A stretch of DNA of 46,573 nucleotides from an uncultured Granulicella sp. GTDB lineage: Bacteria; Acidobacteriota; Terriglobia; Terriglobales; Acidobacteriaceae. This document shows positions 34,901 through 42,524 of this stretch, in pieces. Position 1 is the stretch's first letter, and every line of letters starts with the position of its first letter. The position numbers and the translations under genes were made by a program. The notes beneath the pieces are model-generated. The model worked only from the letters and a program-made list of their open reading frames with translations, made no database searches and was not told where the DNA came from. The stretch covers positions 1 through 46,573 of the forward strand of contig CALMVK010000146.1 of NCBI GenBank assembly GCA_937873145.1. Direction: 5' to 3'.

Positions 34901-35197
34901 GCGATCGCGCAACGTCTCGCCTTCAAGCAGTTCCATGACCAGGTAAGGATCGCCATTCTGCTCGCCGATATCGAAGACGGTGCAGATGTGCGGATGGTTG
35001 AGCGCGGAGGCGGCGCGAGCCTCGCGTAGGAAGCGCTCCCGCATGCCCGGCATGGCGTATTCATCGTGCAACAGCTTGATGGCGACTTCACGATGCAGCC
35101 GAGCGTCCCAGGCGCGGAAGACATACCCCATGCCTCCTCCGCCCAGTCGGCCCAGGATCTCATACGGTCCGTATTTCCGGCCGATCTCCGGCGCCAT
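31940..35197 (-). CDS. Transmembrane Ser/Thr protein kinase with TPR-like extracytoplasmic region
   Basis: A 1085-residue PknB-type kinase. The kinase domain (about 12-285) has the Gly loop LGRLGGGGMGYVF, Lys41 in VAIKLL, VVHRDIKPANIF near 134, VLDFGLAKI and the AYMSPEQARG activation-segment end, so it should be active. A long Ser/Arg/Pro-rich linker (about 300-450) precedes one membrane helix at about 455-475 (LAIVLAVLLAILVGGLFAF). The outer part has an adenylate-cyclase-associated-like sheet region (SVVVTDLDNRTGEPLLDGTV) and then TPR-like helical repeats. AAAGGG precedes the ATG. It is monocistronic and convergent with the dehydrogenase. Confidence 0.9.
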   Translation of the reverse strand: MAPEIGRKYGPYEILGRLGGGGMGYVFRAWDARLHREVAIKLLHDEYAMPGMRERFLREARAASALNHPHICTVFDIGEQNGDPYLVMELLEGETLRDRIQHGSIPVEEFVCIAREVAEALGAAHAKGVVHRDIKPANIFLIPKANKGVQTKVLDFGLAKIERGSPGARASRSLDLTAVGATVGTLAYMSPEQARGESLDSRSDLFSLGVVMYEMATRRIPFQGATSALVFVQLLNHPPEPVRSWNEAVPRELEKIILKLMAKERTARFQTAHELEEALAKLSEKNAGWLRKAVATVPLVRNSDSAARDKRPLRRRDSELDAARDPSASLLPSLPLAETLDSAPLNPSARGSSGSQFLRPVARVPTRERAAQPEQSRAAFTVSTYATGRSTEPSGAGLAVAQESRSRAVPSGTSPRPSRSLLLRELTVGEAPTDLPGMFEEEQVPGRRVRSRAGPARLAIVLAVLLAILVGGLFAFKHGPFKHLLIANQASVVVTDLDNRTGEPLLDGTVSQALQLALMQSPYLVLRSSDSYELARRALTAETGVSSGKPLAQRVAARTGANYYLFGSISGKNAPYLIHVDLVQTASNEVVTSVEQKVVSLDALPAAVDQMAVTLRRLAGESDSSLRDAAVPLSREATVNLQALQLLYQGNLALAARQTLTALQLYQRATALDPHFADAQLRLAVLYRRQRAEVASAEAARLALVAAQGASERTRTFTQYEYEMDTTGDLVHAAAVVRSYLDRVPGDSSALEALARSLGLQGKMVEALQIAQQAYAENPYDSEAYRQAENALLSLDRYEAAEQVDAQAQKVGIESNGLSLTTLYLEGQQRGLPAAIQAMQTAPSGSRTGWSYGLYLDNIGQLGAGDAVWRDRARRAAQIPGLGSASAFMLAQGALDRALLGDCKEAGALARESADHPQGMNTLFNAGIAEALCGDAVHAEQSILRLQQSFPQSFAVNGYYIPDLKAALALHDGNASAALEILKPARQFDLISLTPLLRGQAHVLLHQVQIGIVDFQTVLSHRGLPFVVGSVVYPIAEIGLARAFAEIGDTGNSAEAYRTFLEMWRSADANQPLLTEARMHSHENN

Positions 35198-35373
35198 CGG
35201 AAGCCCTTTCGTAGGCGGTCAAAACGCATATATCGTACAAGATCTAGCCGCTAAGTAGAAATCATCATAAACCTCAGAGAGACTTGCCCCTGGACGCCTA
35301 AACTGCTCCGTATTTGCCCTGGTAAACCCTACCGCAGTGTTACACGAGATCGGCTGACCCGACCGGTACTCGC

Positions 35374-35379
35374 TACAAT
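35374..35379 (+). promoter_or_regulatory. -10 box TACAAT, leaderless-type promoter of HAD gene
   Basis: TACAAT is followed by six bases (cgaact) and the GTG at 35386. The 200 bp region to the kinase gene holds no other recognisable element; no good -35 is visible at 16-18 bases. Confidence 0.5.
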
Positions 35380-35385
35380 CGAACT

Positions 35386-36099
35386 GTGATCCCTTCTTCC
35401 ATGCAACCGCTACGGCTGACGCTGCTCTTCGACGCCGACGACACGCTTTGGGAAAACAATATCTACTTCGAACGTGCCATCTCTGCCTTTATCTCCTTTC
35501 TCGATCATCGCGTCCATACCCCAGAAGAGGTACGCGAGCGGCTCAATCTCATCGAACAGGCGACCGTCCGGCAGCACGGGTATGGCCTGCAGAGCTTTCG
35601 CAAATCGCTGATCGCATGCTTTGAGCAGCTGACGACGGAGGCCGTGACCCCGGACAAACATGAGCGCATCGTCAGCTTTGTCGACTCGATCGGCACGCAG
35701 CAGATTGAACTGCTGCCGGGCGTCACGGAGACGCTTACCCAGTTAGCCGGCCGCCATCGTCTTCTCCTGGTCACCAAGGGTGACCTAGCCGAGCAGCATG
35801 ACAAGCTCGAGCGCTCCGGCCTGCGGCCTTTCTTCAGCGGCGTGGAGGTGCTTCCGGAAAAGACCGTCTCCGCCTACCGCGTGCTCATCGAGCACCACGC
35901 CTGCGAGCCGGAGCATAGCTGGATGATCGGCAACAGTCCCCGGTCCGACATCAATCCATCTCTCGCCGCCGGCTTGAACGCCGTTTTCATTCCGCACGAT
36001 TTCACCTGGGTGCTTGAGCATGAAGCCGTTGCCGCTCCTCCTCCCAATCGGCAGCTGCTGGAGCTAACCTCCTTTGTGGAGCTGCTGCGACATTTCTGA
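35386..36099 (+). CDS. HAD family hydrolase
   Basis: A 237-residue HAD superfamily phosphatase-like protein. Motif I is FDADDTLWENN, motif II Thr is in LLLVTKGD, the motif III Lys is in LPEKTVSAYR and motif IV is MIGNSPRSDINPSLAAG. A four-helix cap follows motif I, as in subfamily IA. The substrate is unknown. The GTG at 35386 fits the -10 geometry six bases upstream; an ATG five codons later (35401) would also serve. It precedes tRNA-Leu. Confidence 0.88.
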   Translation: MIPSSMQPLRLTLLFDADDTLWENNIYFERAISAFISFLDHRVHTPEEVRERLNLIEQATVRQHGYGLQSFRKSLIACFEQLTTEAVTPDKHERIVSFVDSIGTQQIELLPGVTETLTQLAGRHRLLLVTKGDLAEQHDKLERSGLRPFFSGVEVLPEKTVSAYRVLIEHHACEPEHSWMIGNSPRSDINPSLAAGLNAVFIPHDFTWVLEHEAVAAPPPNRQLLELTSFVELLRHF

Positions 36100-36129
36100 C
36101 TCGCCCTCTCGACCGCGAAGTCCGAATGC

Positions 36130-36135
36130 TACAAT
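36130..36135 (+). promoter_or_regulatory. Candidate -10 box for tRNA-Leu
   Basis: TACAAT lies 65 bases before the tRNA. TCGACC 15 bases upstream is a poor -35. It is the only -10-like match in the short gap, so it is the likely tRNA promoter. Confidence 0.35.
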
Positions 36136-36200
36136 TGGTATTGAATCGCCGACACCGGACCTTCAACAATGCTCGACGTTGTGAACGACTCTGGCTCCCT

Positions 36201-36287
36201 GCGGAGGTGGCGAAATTGGCAGACGCACTAGCTTGAGGTGCTAGCGCCTTCACTGGCATAGGGGTTCAAGTCCCCTCCTCCGCACCA
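36201..36287 (+). tRNA. tRNA-Leu (GAG anticodon), CCA encoded
   Basis: An 87-base tRNA. The acceptor arms GCGGAGG and CCTCCGC pair fully, followed by A and encoded CCA. The anticodon stem CTAGC/GCTAG frames the loop TTGAGGT, giving anticodon GAG, which reads CUC/CUU leucine codons. The long variable arm (a class II feature) and the T arm AGGGG-TTCAAGT-CCCCT agree with leucine. secG begins 38 nt downstream. Confidence 0.97.
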
Positions 36288-36325
36288 ACTTCCGCCTCCG
36301 GGCACTAAAGGTTATACAGCCGCCC

Positions 36326-36634
36326 ATGACCGCTCTTCTCTATCTGCTCGTCGCGTTGCATGTCATCATCAGCTTGTTTCTGATTGGCGTTGTTTTACTA
36401 CAGACTGGAAAGTCTGCCGACCTCGCCGGTGCCTTTGGCGGACAAGGTTCGCAGACCGCCTTCGGTCCGCGCGGTGCCGCCAACCTGCTGACCAAGCTGA
36501 CCAGCTACGCTGCAGTGCTATTCATGCTCACCTCCATTGGACTCACGATCGTCCTCTCCCGCACCGGCGGCTCCGACCGTTCTGTCCTTTCAAATATGAA
36601 GTCGACGCAAAGTGCTCCGGCTAGTAAAAAGTAG
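36326..36634 (+). CDS. secG: Preprotein translocase subunit SecG
   Basis: A 102-residue SecG, the accessory subunit of the SecYEG channel. Two membrane helices flank the conserved cytosolic loop: LLYLLVALHVIISLFLIGVVLLQ, then TGKSADLAGAFGGQGSQTAFGPRGAANLLTKLT split by the usual Gly-rich segment, then a second helix (YAAVLFMLTSIGLTIVL). The tail is Ser/Lys-rich. There is no strong Shine-Dalgarno; TATACA lies seven bases before the ATG. The downstream MBL hydrolase is 20 nt away, so it is probably co-transcribed. Confidence 0.95.
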   Translation: MTALLYLLVALHVIISLFLIGVVLLQTGKSADLAGAFGGQGSQTAFGPRGAANLLTKLTSYAAVLFMLTSIGLTIVLSRTGGSDRSVLSNMKSTQSAPASKK

Positions 36635-36654
36635 CTTAGCTTGAAAGACTTGCC

Positions 36655-37287
36655 ATGATCCGCGAGACCTTTCCAGTTGACCTCCTGCAATGCAACTGCA
36701 CCATCCTTGGGGACGAACAGTCGCTCGAAGCCATCGTCGTTGACCCTGGAGACGATCTTCCCCGTATCCTGGCACTCGTAGCCAAGCATCACCTGACCAT
36801 ACGACAAATTCTCGTAACGCACGCCCACATCGACCATATCGCCGGCGCTCAGCAGTTGCAGCGTATTACCAGTGCGCCCATTCTCTATAATCGAAAGGAT
36901 CTGCCGCTGGTTGCGATGATGGATGCGCAAGCGGCCTGGTTGGGCATGGAGATTCCGGAGGTCTCCGCCCCGGACGTTGACCTGACCGACGATCTTTCCA
37001 TACACATAAACGGCCTCAACGGCGTTACCTTGCATACGCCGGGACACACCCCGGGCAGCATCTGCCTTTACTTTCCATCTGCATCCTTGCTGCTGAGCGG
37101 TGACACTCTCTTTGCTGGCTCCGTGGGCCGGTCCGATCTACCCGGTGGCGATGCAATAACCCTGATCCGCTCGATTCATGAGCGTCTGCTGGTTCTGCCC
37201 GATTCAACGCTGGTCATTCCCGGTCATGGCAGGTCTACCTCGATTGAGCTTGAACGAAGACAGAATCCTTTCTTGCAAACCACATAG
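36655..37287 (+). CDS. MBL-fold metallo-hydrolase (glyoxalase II-like)
   Basis: A 210-residue metallo-beta-lactamase-fold enzyme. The metal site is complete: THAHIDHIAG, the His in HTPGHTPGSICLY, the bridging Asp in LLSGDTLFAGSVGRSDL and the last His in VIPGHGRST. This short single-domain form (YcbL-like) is often called glyoxalase II-like and hydrolyses S-lactoylglutathione-type thioesters, but the substrate is not proved by sequence. It lies 20 nt after secG and is convergent with the aminotransferase. Confidence 0.9.
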   Translation: MIRETFPVDLLQCNCTILGDEQSLEAIVVDPGDDLPRILALVAKHHLTIRQILVTHAHIDHIAGAQQLQRITSAPILYNRKDLPLVAMMDAQAAWLGMEIPEVSAPDVDLTDDLSIHINGLNGVTLHTPGHTPGSICLYFPSASLLLSGDTLFAGSVGRSDLPGGDAITLIRSIHERLLVLPDSTLVIPGHGRSTSIELERRQNPFLQTT

Positions 37288-37330
37288 AATGAGCAATTTA
37301 CTTGGCTTGCTTTCAAGTACAGCTTATCTC

Positions 37331-38509
37331 CTAAGGGCTCAAGCTTAACTTGCTGGATTCACACCACGCGTTTAGCTTCCGGAGCCCATCTTTGGTGATT
37401 TCCACCTGCCCGAGTGTGCTAAGCACAAGGTAGCGATATCCCGGTAGTCCATAGAAGCTGCCAGGATGCGTCACGACTCCCGGTCCTCGAATCAGCTCCA
37501 GCGCGGGATCATCCGTATCGAGCGAGGACGGGAGCCGCAGGATGACATTCCAACCCGCATCGAGTTGCAGGCGTTTAAGGCTTGCAAAGGTCGTGATATT
37601 TGCCAGATTCATTCTGACCCGGTAGAGGATCTGAGACTGCATCGTCGAACCCAAAGCCAGCCATTGCGGCAGTGCGTACTGCGCCGGCGCATTGAGGGAC
37701 AAGAACGTATCCGCGATTACCTCCAGGCGTGCCAGCGCCTGTTGTCGAGTCTCTGGTGCTCCAAAACACGCCAGCCAGCCTATCTTCATCTGTGGCAACG
37801 CGACGATTTTGCTGAGGCCGCTAACGACAAACGTCAGCCCCGGATGCGGACCAGTAGCAAAGCTTTGTATCTGACCCGAGAGCCCGTATTCCAGGAAGAC
37901 CTCATCGACGATCAGCGCAAGCTCTAGCCGACTGCAAAGCTCCTGCAGGCGCTCACGTTCAGCCGCCCCGGTTGCGTGGCCCGTGGGGTTATTGGGATGC
38001 ACCAGGATCACGGCCCGGGTGCGGGGAGTCACTCGGCGCTCGAGCTCGGCAAAGTCGATCCACCAGCCGAAGTCGTAGAAGAGCGGAAAACTCTCCAGCC
38101 GTATGTCGTCCAGATCCGCCAGGAAGTTGAAGAGAGGATAACTGGGCTGCGCTACCAGCACGGTGTCTCCAGGGTCGCAGAGCAGACGAAAGAGAAAGCT
38201 GTACGCTTCACTGGTGCTGGTGGTCAGAATAAGTTGGTCCGGGGCAACTGCTGCATGGTGTTGGGCGTAGTACTGCGTTACGGCTTCCCGCGCGCGCAAA
38301 AGTCCGCGAGGGTCCGGGTCGTAGACCAGCGATGAAGGATTTTGAAGCGCTCCGAGCACCGCCTCCTCCGGATACTTGAAGCCGCACACAGTCGGATTGG
38401 ACACAGTCAGATCGACCAGTGCCCTGCCCTGCTCTCGTGCCTCCCGTGTCGCGCAGGCCAGCGCGCTCTCCTCGGTGTTCCAGGCCGTGCGTGCGGAGAA
38501 GAATTTCAT
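37331..38509 (-). CDS. PLP-dependent aminotransferase, class I/II
   Basis: A 392-residue fold-type I aminotransferase. Landmarks are DLTVSNPTVCGFKYPE, YDPDPRGLLRAREAV, the cofactor-stacking region TTSTSEAYSFLFRLL, HPNNPTGHAT (Asn173/174), Asp202 in LIVDEVFLEY and the Schiff-base Lys234 in VSGLSKIVALPQMKIGW. The amino donor is unknown. It is divergent from the HAD gene at 38551 across 41 bp. The start has TAAGGT-6-ATG, which could be a poor -10 box or an AAGG ribosome site. Confidence 0.9.
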   Translation of the reverse strand: MKFFSARTAWNTEESALACATREAREQGRALVDLTVSNPTVCGFKYPEEAVLGALQNPSSLVYDPDPRGLLRAREAVTQYYAQHHAAVAPDQLILTTSTSEAYSFLFRLLCDPGDTVLVAQPSYPLFNFLADLDDIRLESFPLFYDFGWWIDFAELERRVTPRTRAVILVHPNNPTGHATGAAERERLQELCSRLELALIVDEVFLEYGLSGQIQSFATGPHPGLTFVVSGLSKIVALPQMKIGWLACFGAPETRQQALARLEVIADTFLSLNAPAQYALPQWLALGSTMQSQILYRVRMNLANITTFASLKRLQLDAGWNVILRLPSSLDTDDPALELIRGPGVVTHPGSFYGLPGYRYLVLSTLGQVEITKDGLRKLNAWCESSKLSLSP

Positions 38510-38538
38510 CTGTTTACCTTATCGGCTGAAGCGTTGCC

Positions 38539-38544
38539 TACAAT
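38539..38544 (+). promoter_or_regulatory. -10 box TACAAT, leaderless-type promoter of second HAD gene
   Basis: TACAAT, then six bases (aggcct), then the GTG at 38551: the same geometry as the HAD gene at 35386. A TTACC-type -35 would be 19-20 bases upstream, which is long. Confidence 0.5.
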
Positions 38545-38550
38545 AGGCCT

Positions 38551-39192
38551 GTGACCCCCTTTATTTCAGCTGTCCTGTTCGACTATGGTCAGGTGCTGAC
38601 TGGACCGCCGCATCCTTCGGCCTGGGCGCACATGCGGGAGATCACCGGCCTCTCGGAGGCGGATCTCTCCACTGCCTATTGGGCACCGAGGCGCGCCTAC
38701 GATCGCGGCACCCACACCGGCGCGGCTTACTGGCTTGAAGTTGGAAGACAGGCCGGCATACTGCTGAACCATACTCAGGTTTCGGCGTTGGTCGAGGCCG
38801 ACACCGCGCTGTGGACACAGCCCAACGAGCCCATGATCGACTGGGCAAAGCGTCTGCAAGCCGGTGGAACAAAGACCGGCATCCTCTCCAATCTTGGCGA
38901 TGAGATGATGAACGGCGTTCTTGGAAGTTTTCCGTGGCTTACCCGGTTCGATTTTCTACTTTGGTCGCACACGCTACTGCTGGCCAAGCCCGAGCCCGAA
39001 ATCTATCGCCATGCTGCCGCAGGTCTGGGCGTAGCTCCTGCCGAGATCCTGTTTGTCGACGATCGCGAGGACAACATCGAGGGTGCAGTCCTAGCTGGCA
39101 TGCAGGTGATCCGCTACACCGATCAGACAAGCTTCGAGGCTGAGATGGACACGCGTGGACTGAGTATGCTCTGGCAGCTCGGCCACGCTTGA
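38551..39192 (+). CDS. HAD family hydrolase (YihX-like motif I)
   Basis: A 213-residue HAD-IA hydrolase. Motif I is VLFDYGQVLTG, where the second Asp of DxD is Gly, as in FDxGxV proteins such as YihX (a sugar-phosphate phosphatase). Motif II is GILSNLGDEM, the Lys is in LLLAKPEPEIYRHAA and motif IV is ILFVDDREDNIEGAVLAGMQ. The GTG at 38551 is the only start before motif I, and a TACAAT box precedes it by six bases. It ends 2 nt before the convergent ribBA stop. Confidence 0.88.
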   Translation: MTPFISAVLFDYGQVLTGPPHPSAWAHMREITGLSEADLSTAYWAPRRAYDRGTHTGAAYWLEVGRQAGILLNHTQVSALVEADTALWTQPNEPMIDWAKRLQAGGTKTGILSNLGDEMMNGVLGSFPWLTRFDFLLWSHTLLLAKPEPEIYRHAAAGLGVAPAEILFVDDREDNIEGAVLAGMQVIRYTDQTSFEAEMDTRGLSMLWQLGHA

Positions 39193-39194
39193 AT

Positions 39195-40376
39195 TTACTT
39201 CACCTTAGCCGCCGTAAGCTCCGGTACGGCGCCCTTGGAGATAGCTCTCTGCTCCACAATCTCAATGCCAAACCCTTGCAATGCAGGTACATGCGTCGGC
39301 GTATTAGTAAGCAGCCGAATCTTTCGTATCGCCAGGTCGGACAAAATCTGCCCCCCCAAGCCCACCTGCCGTAGAGTCCGTGTGGTCCGGTCTTCGCCTT
39401 CTCGGACACGCTGCTCGCGTTGAAATAAGATGCGGTGCGGCTCAACAGTGCGATCGATGCCGAACCCGCGCGTTCCGTTGTGTAGGTAAACGAACGCTCC
39501 TCGGCCTTCTTCCGCGATCATTCGCAATGCTTCATCGATCAACCCGCGGTGGTCCGCGGAGGCCAGCCCAAAGACATCCTCAGCCAGCGAATGGGTATGG
39601 ACCCGCACCGGGATGACCTGGTCGGCCGTCACATCGCCCAGCACGAGCGCCACATGCGACTCATCGGGATCGATCTCGTTTTCATACGCGATCATGCGGA
39701 AGTCCCCGTAGGCCGTCGGAAGCACACTTTCTGCTACGCGCCGAATGGATCGTTCATGCTGCAATCGGTAGCGGATGAGATCGGCCACCGTGACCATCAG
39801 CAGGCCGTGCTCCGCGCAGAAACGTATCAGGTCCGGCACCCGCGCCATGGTTCCGTCGTCGTTCATGATCTCGCAGATGACCCCTGCCGGCACCAGTTCG
39901 GCCATGCGGGCCAGGTCTACCGAGGCCTCCGTCTGCCCGGCGCGCACCAGCACGCCGCCCTTGCGCGCCCGCAGCGGAAAGACGTGCCCCGGCCTTGCCA
40001 GATCGTTGGCCGTTGCACGCGAGTCGATTGCGATCTTGATTGTGTGCGCCCGGTCCGCCGCGGAGATCCCCGTGGTTACCCCCTCGCGCGCCTCGATGCT
40101 CTCCGTAAATGCTGTTCCGAATCGGGACGTATTTTCGTTCGTCATCGGCCCAAGCCGCAGGTAGTCTGCGCGCTGCTCGCTCAGGGTCAAGCAGATCAGC
40201 CCACGGCCGTACTTCGCCATGAAGTTGATTGCCTCAGGCGTAACAAATTCGGCCGCCAGGGTCAGATCGCCCTCGTTCTCCCGGTCTTCATCGTCGACGA
40301 CGACAATCATGCTTCCGGCGCGGATAGCCTGGATTGCCTGCTCAATGGACGCAAAGGATGCATTGTTCGTAGCCAT
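39195..40376 (-). CDS. ribBA: RibBA-type protein: DHBP synthase with degenerate GTP cyclohydrolase II domain
   Basis: A 393-residue two-domain protein. The N-terminal half (about 1-205) is 3,4-dihydroxy-2-butanone-4-phosphate synthase, converting ribulose-5-P for riboflavin: [55 protein letters not shown] are intact. The C-terminal half resembles GTP cyclohydrolase II, but the zinc motif CLTGDxxxSxRCDC reads [14 protein letters not shown] (about 260-275), with no Cys, and the catalytic HRQEGRGIGL region reads [15 protein letters not shown] activity is therefore unlikely. ATG 40376 is chosen as GATAAT lies six bases upstream; ATGs at 40391 and 40421 are alternatives. Confidence 0.92.
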   Translation of the reverse strand: MATNNASFASIEQAIQAIRAGSMIVVVDDEDRENEGDLTLAAEFVTPEAINFMAKYGRGLICLTLSEQRADYLRLGPMTNENTSRFGTAFTESIEAREGVTTGISAADRAHTIKIAIDSRATANDLARPGHVFPLRARKGGVLVRAGQTEASVDLARMAELVPAGVICEIMNDDGTMARVPDLIRFCAEHGLLMVTVADLIRYRLQHERSIRRVAESVLPTAYGDFRMIAYENEIDPDESHVALVLGDVTADQVIPVRVHTHSLAEDVFGLASADHRGLIDEALRMIAEEGRGAFVYLHNGTRGFGIDRTVEPHRILFQREQRVREGEDRTTRTLRQVGLGGQILSDLAIRKIRLLTNTPTHVPALQGFGIEIVEQRAISKGAVPELTAAKVK

Positions 40377-40382
40377 AGAGAC

Positions 40383-40388
40383 ATTATC
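40383..40388 (-). promoter_or_regulatory. -10 box GATAAT, leaderless-type promoter of ribBA
   Basis: GATAAT (five of six to consensus) on the minus strand is followed by six bases (gtctct) and the ATG at 40376. No FMN riboswitch-like conserved blocks are seen in the short upstream gap. Confidence 0.4.
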
Positions 40389-40457
40389 CATGGAGAATTT
40401 GTGCAGACACGGGAACGCCACCTGAAAAAGGCGCGTTACCCTCGCATCTGGGTCAAG

Positions 40458-40685
40458 TTAGAGTGTGGACTCGATCTCAAATCCCCAGGCCTCCAGGAGC
40501 GCCTCGGGAATGTACTTTGAGTTTTTGTTTCGCCGCGCCCACTCCCTGAGCCGCGTAGAGCGAATGTACTGATCAGGAGTCAACTTGAACTCTTTCACAA
40601 CCAACTCAAAGGAGGTGACGGTTGGAACGACCGGACCGATCGGCTCCGGCTTTCCCCAATTCGGATTACCACGACGCTTCGCCAT
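40458..40685 (-). CDS. Small basic protein (75 aa), unrecognised
   Basis: A 75-residue protein beginning MAKRRGNPNWGKPEP, then a helix-rich body (SFELVVKEFKLTPDQYIRSTRLREWARRNKNSKYIPEALLEAWG split into about three helices). The ATG at 40685 has AAGGA seven bases upstream; an in-frame upstream ATG at 40799 adds 38 residues that look like intergenic translation. Net positive charge and the short helical fold would suit a DNA- or RNA-binding regulator, but that is inference. It stands between ribBA and the S10 peptidase on the same strand. Confidence 0.65.
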   Translation of the reverse strand: MAKRRGNPNWGKPEPIGPVVPTVTSFELVVKEFKLTPDQYIRSTRLREWARRNKNSKYIPEALLEAWGFEIESTL

Positions 40686-40800
40686 CCACCTGTCCTTACG
40701 TAGGATCTTTGAAAAATATACAGTATCTATATTAAGCTGAACGGGCGCAGAGTTCAACCGATGCCCCGCGGCATATGGAGCGGCCGTAAGCTGCGACATG

Positions 40801-42381
40801 CTATCTCTGCGTAGCCTCTGCGTAGAACCTCTCCATATCCCCCTTCAGCATCTTGAGCGCATCGACATTCAGGTACACCATGTGCCCAGCAGGATAGTAC
40901 CCAAACTGTACATTGCTCGCGATCGCCGGAGGCAGAAGCATGTGGTGCAGGTCGTACTCTGTTTCGAAGAACGGGGTGGCCAGGTCGAAGTAGCCATTGG
41001 CCGAAAAGACCCTGAGCTTGGGATTTTTGCGCATTGCGTCCGCAAGGTCCATCGCCACGTCCGGCTGTGACTGCCCGCGCCCTCCGCCACCATACCCCTG
41101 CATGCCGCTGGGGCGGTGGGTGAAGTCCCAGGCGTTGTTCAATCCAGGTCCGGAGAGGTAGTACGGCTCCGCGCTCATGTACTTCAGCTCCGTTTGCAGA
41201 TAGTTGTGAAAGGCGCCGACATAGACGCCGCTGATGCCCGTATCGGACGGGTCATACCCGGGGTTCTCTCCGGCATCGTCCACATCGAAGCCTTCAAAGC
41301 GAGCATCGTACCGGCCCAGAATCTCGTCCTCCGTCCGCAGCAGTTCTTTGCGGAACCGCGTCGCATTGATTCGCAGCCGGCTCTCTTTGACGTACGCGAC
41401 ACTGAGGCCGGTAAAGCCTGCTACCTTTTCGGCGATCGCGTTGAACTCCGCGGGAGAGAGACGGTCGCCTTGGTGCAGCGCCTGCAGGTACGGTCCGGCA
41501 GCGAACGTTCGCGCCTGCTCGACCCACTCGGCCATGGTGCCGGTGTGCTTGACCTTGTTATGCTGCCAGGCGATCGCGGCAAAGCTCGGGAAGTAACCCA
41601 CGGCCTCGGTGTCGTAGCCTGACGCGCGCACGTTGTAGTTCAGAATCGAGGAAAGCAATGTGACTCCGTTGAACTCGATGCCATCGTTATTCAACGCGGC
41701 GACCAGAGCGGCAGAACGCGTAGTTCCGTAGGACTCCCCGAAGAGAAACTTGGGCGAGTTCCAGCGCGAGTTCAAGGTGATATAGCGGGTGATGAACTTG
41801 TCAAAGGCGCGGACGTCCTGATCGACCCCGGCAAAGTCCTTGGCGGTTCCCTTGCCCACCGCGCGCGAGAAGCCGCACAACGGCGCATCGATAAACACCA
41901 GATCGCTTTTGTCGATGAGGCTGTACTGGTTCGGCACGACGCGAAACGGCGCCGGGCCGGTTGCCTCCGGGCTGGCCGTCAAGACGCGCACCGGTCCAAG
42001 CGAGCCCATGTGCAGCCAGATGGACGCTGAACCTGGGCCTCCGTTGTAAAGAAAGGTGATCGGCCGCGTACCCGGATCGGCGCCGTCCGCCGTGTACGCC
42101 ACATAGAAGATGCTGCCATTTGGCTTGTCCATCTCATCGTGGATCAGGACATTGCCCGCGGTAGCCGTATAGTGGACGGTCGTGCCGCCCGCAGACCAGT
42201 CGTGTTTGGTTACGGACGAGGTCTCGGGAGGAATCGGCAGGCTTTGCTCCTCCGCGTTGGTCGTCGCCGCCTCACCCTGCGTTCCGCGCCGGGTGGTCGG
42301 GTTCTGCGCGAATGCCGCTGTAGAGAGAACGCCTGCTGCAAGCAGCAGAACCAGGCCAAACTGCACATGGGAACGAATCAC
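40801..42381 (-). CDS. Secreted S10 family serine carboxypeptidase-like protein
   Basis: A 526-residue exported alpha/beta hydrolase of peptidase family S10. A signal peptide ends near residue 26 (LLLAAGVLSTAAFAQ). The oxyanion motif is YNGGPGSASIWLHMG, the nucleophile is in FLFGESYGTTRSAAL (about 213), the acid in NGYFDLATPFFETEY, and the catalytic His in YYPAGHMVYLN near the C-terminus. S10 enzymes remove C-terminal residues at acidic pH, which would suit an acidophile. The start is GTG at 42381 with AGGAG six bases upstream. It is divergent from the aldehyde oxidoreductase operon. Confidence 0.92.
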   Translation of the reverse strand: MIRSHVQFGLVLLLAAGVLSTAAFAQNPTTRRGTQGEAATTNAEEQSLPIPPETSSVTKHDWSAGGTTVHYTATAGNVLIHDEMDKPNGSIFYVAYTADGADPGTRPITFLYNGGPGSASIWLHMGSLGPVRVLTASPEATGPAPFRVVPNQYSLIDKSDLVFIDAPLCGFSRAVGKGTAKDFAGVDQDVRAFDKFITRYITLNSRWNSPKFLFGESYGTTRSAALVAALNNDGIEFNGVTLLSSILNYNVRASGYDTEAVGYFPSFAAIAWQHNKVKHTGTMAEWVEQARTFAAGPYLQALHQGDRLSPAEFNAIAEKVAGFTGLSVAYVKESRLRINATRFRKELLRTEDEILGRYDARFEGFDVDDAGENPGYDPSDTGISGVYVGAFHNYLQTELKYMSAEPYYLSGPGLNNAWDFTHRPSGMQGYGGGGRGQSQPDVAMDLADAMRKNPKLRVFSANGYFDLATPFFETEYDLHHMLLPPAIASNVQFGYYPAGHMVYLNVDALKMLKGDMERFYAEATQR

Positions 42382-42524
42382 GAAACACTCCTGAAACGGC
42401 CTGGAGGCCGAACAATGAAATGAAAGACGACAACATGAGCGAGAAGGTCATTGCATATACGAGTCAGCCGCCGCGGAAGACGCGTCCATCGCGCCCCAGG
42501 TATCTTTTTGTCTCCAGCTTCATC

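Noticed and set aside
40377-40457. FMN riboswitch ahead of ribBA
   Set aside because: The short gap lacks the AGGG and GAACC-type conserved blocks; the gap is too short for the six-helix aptamer.
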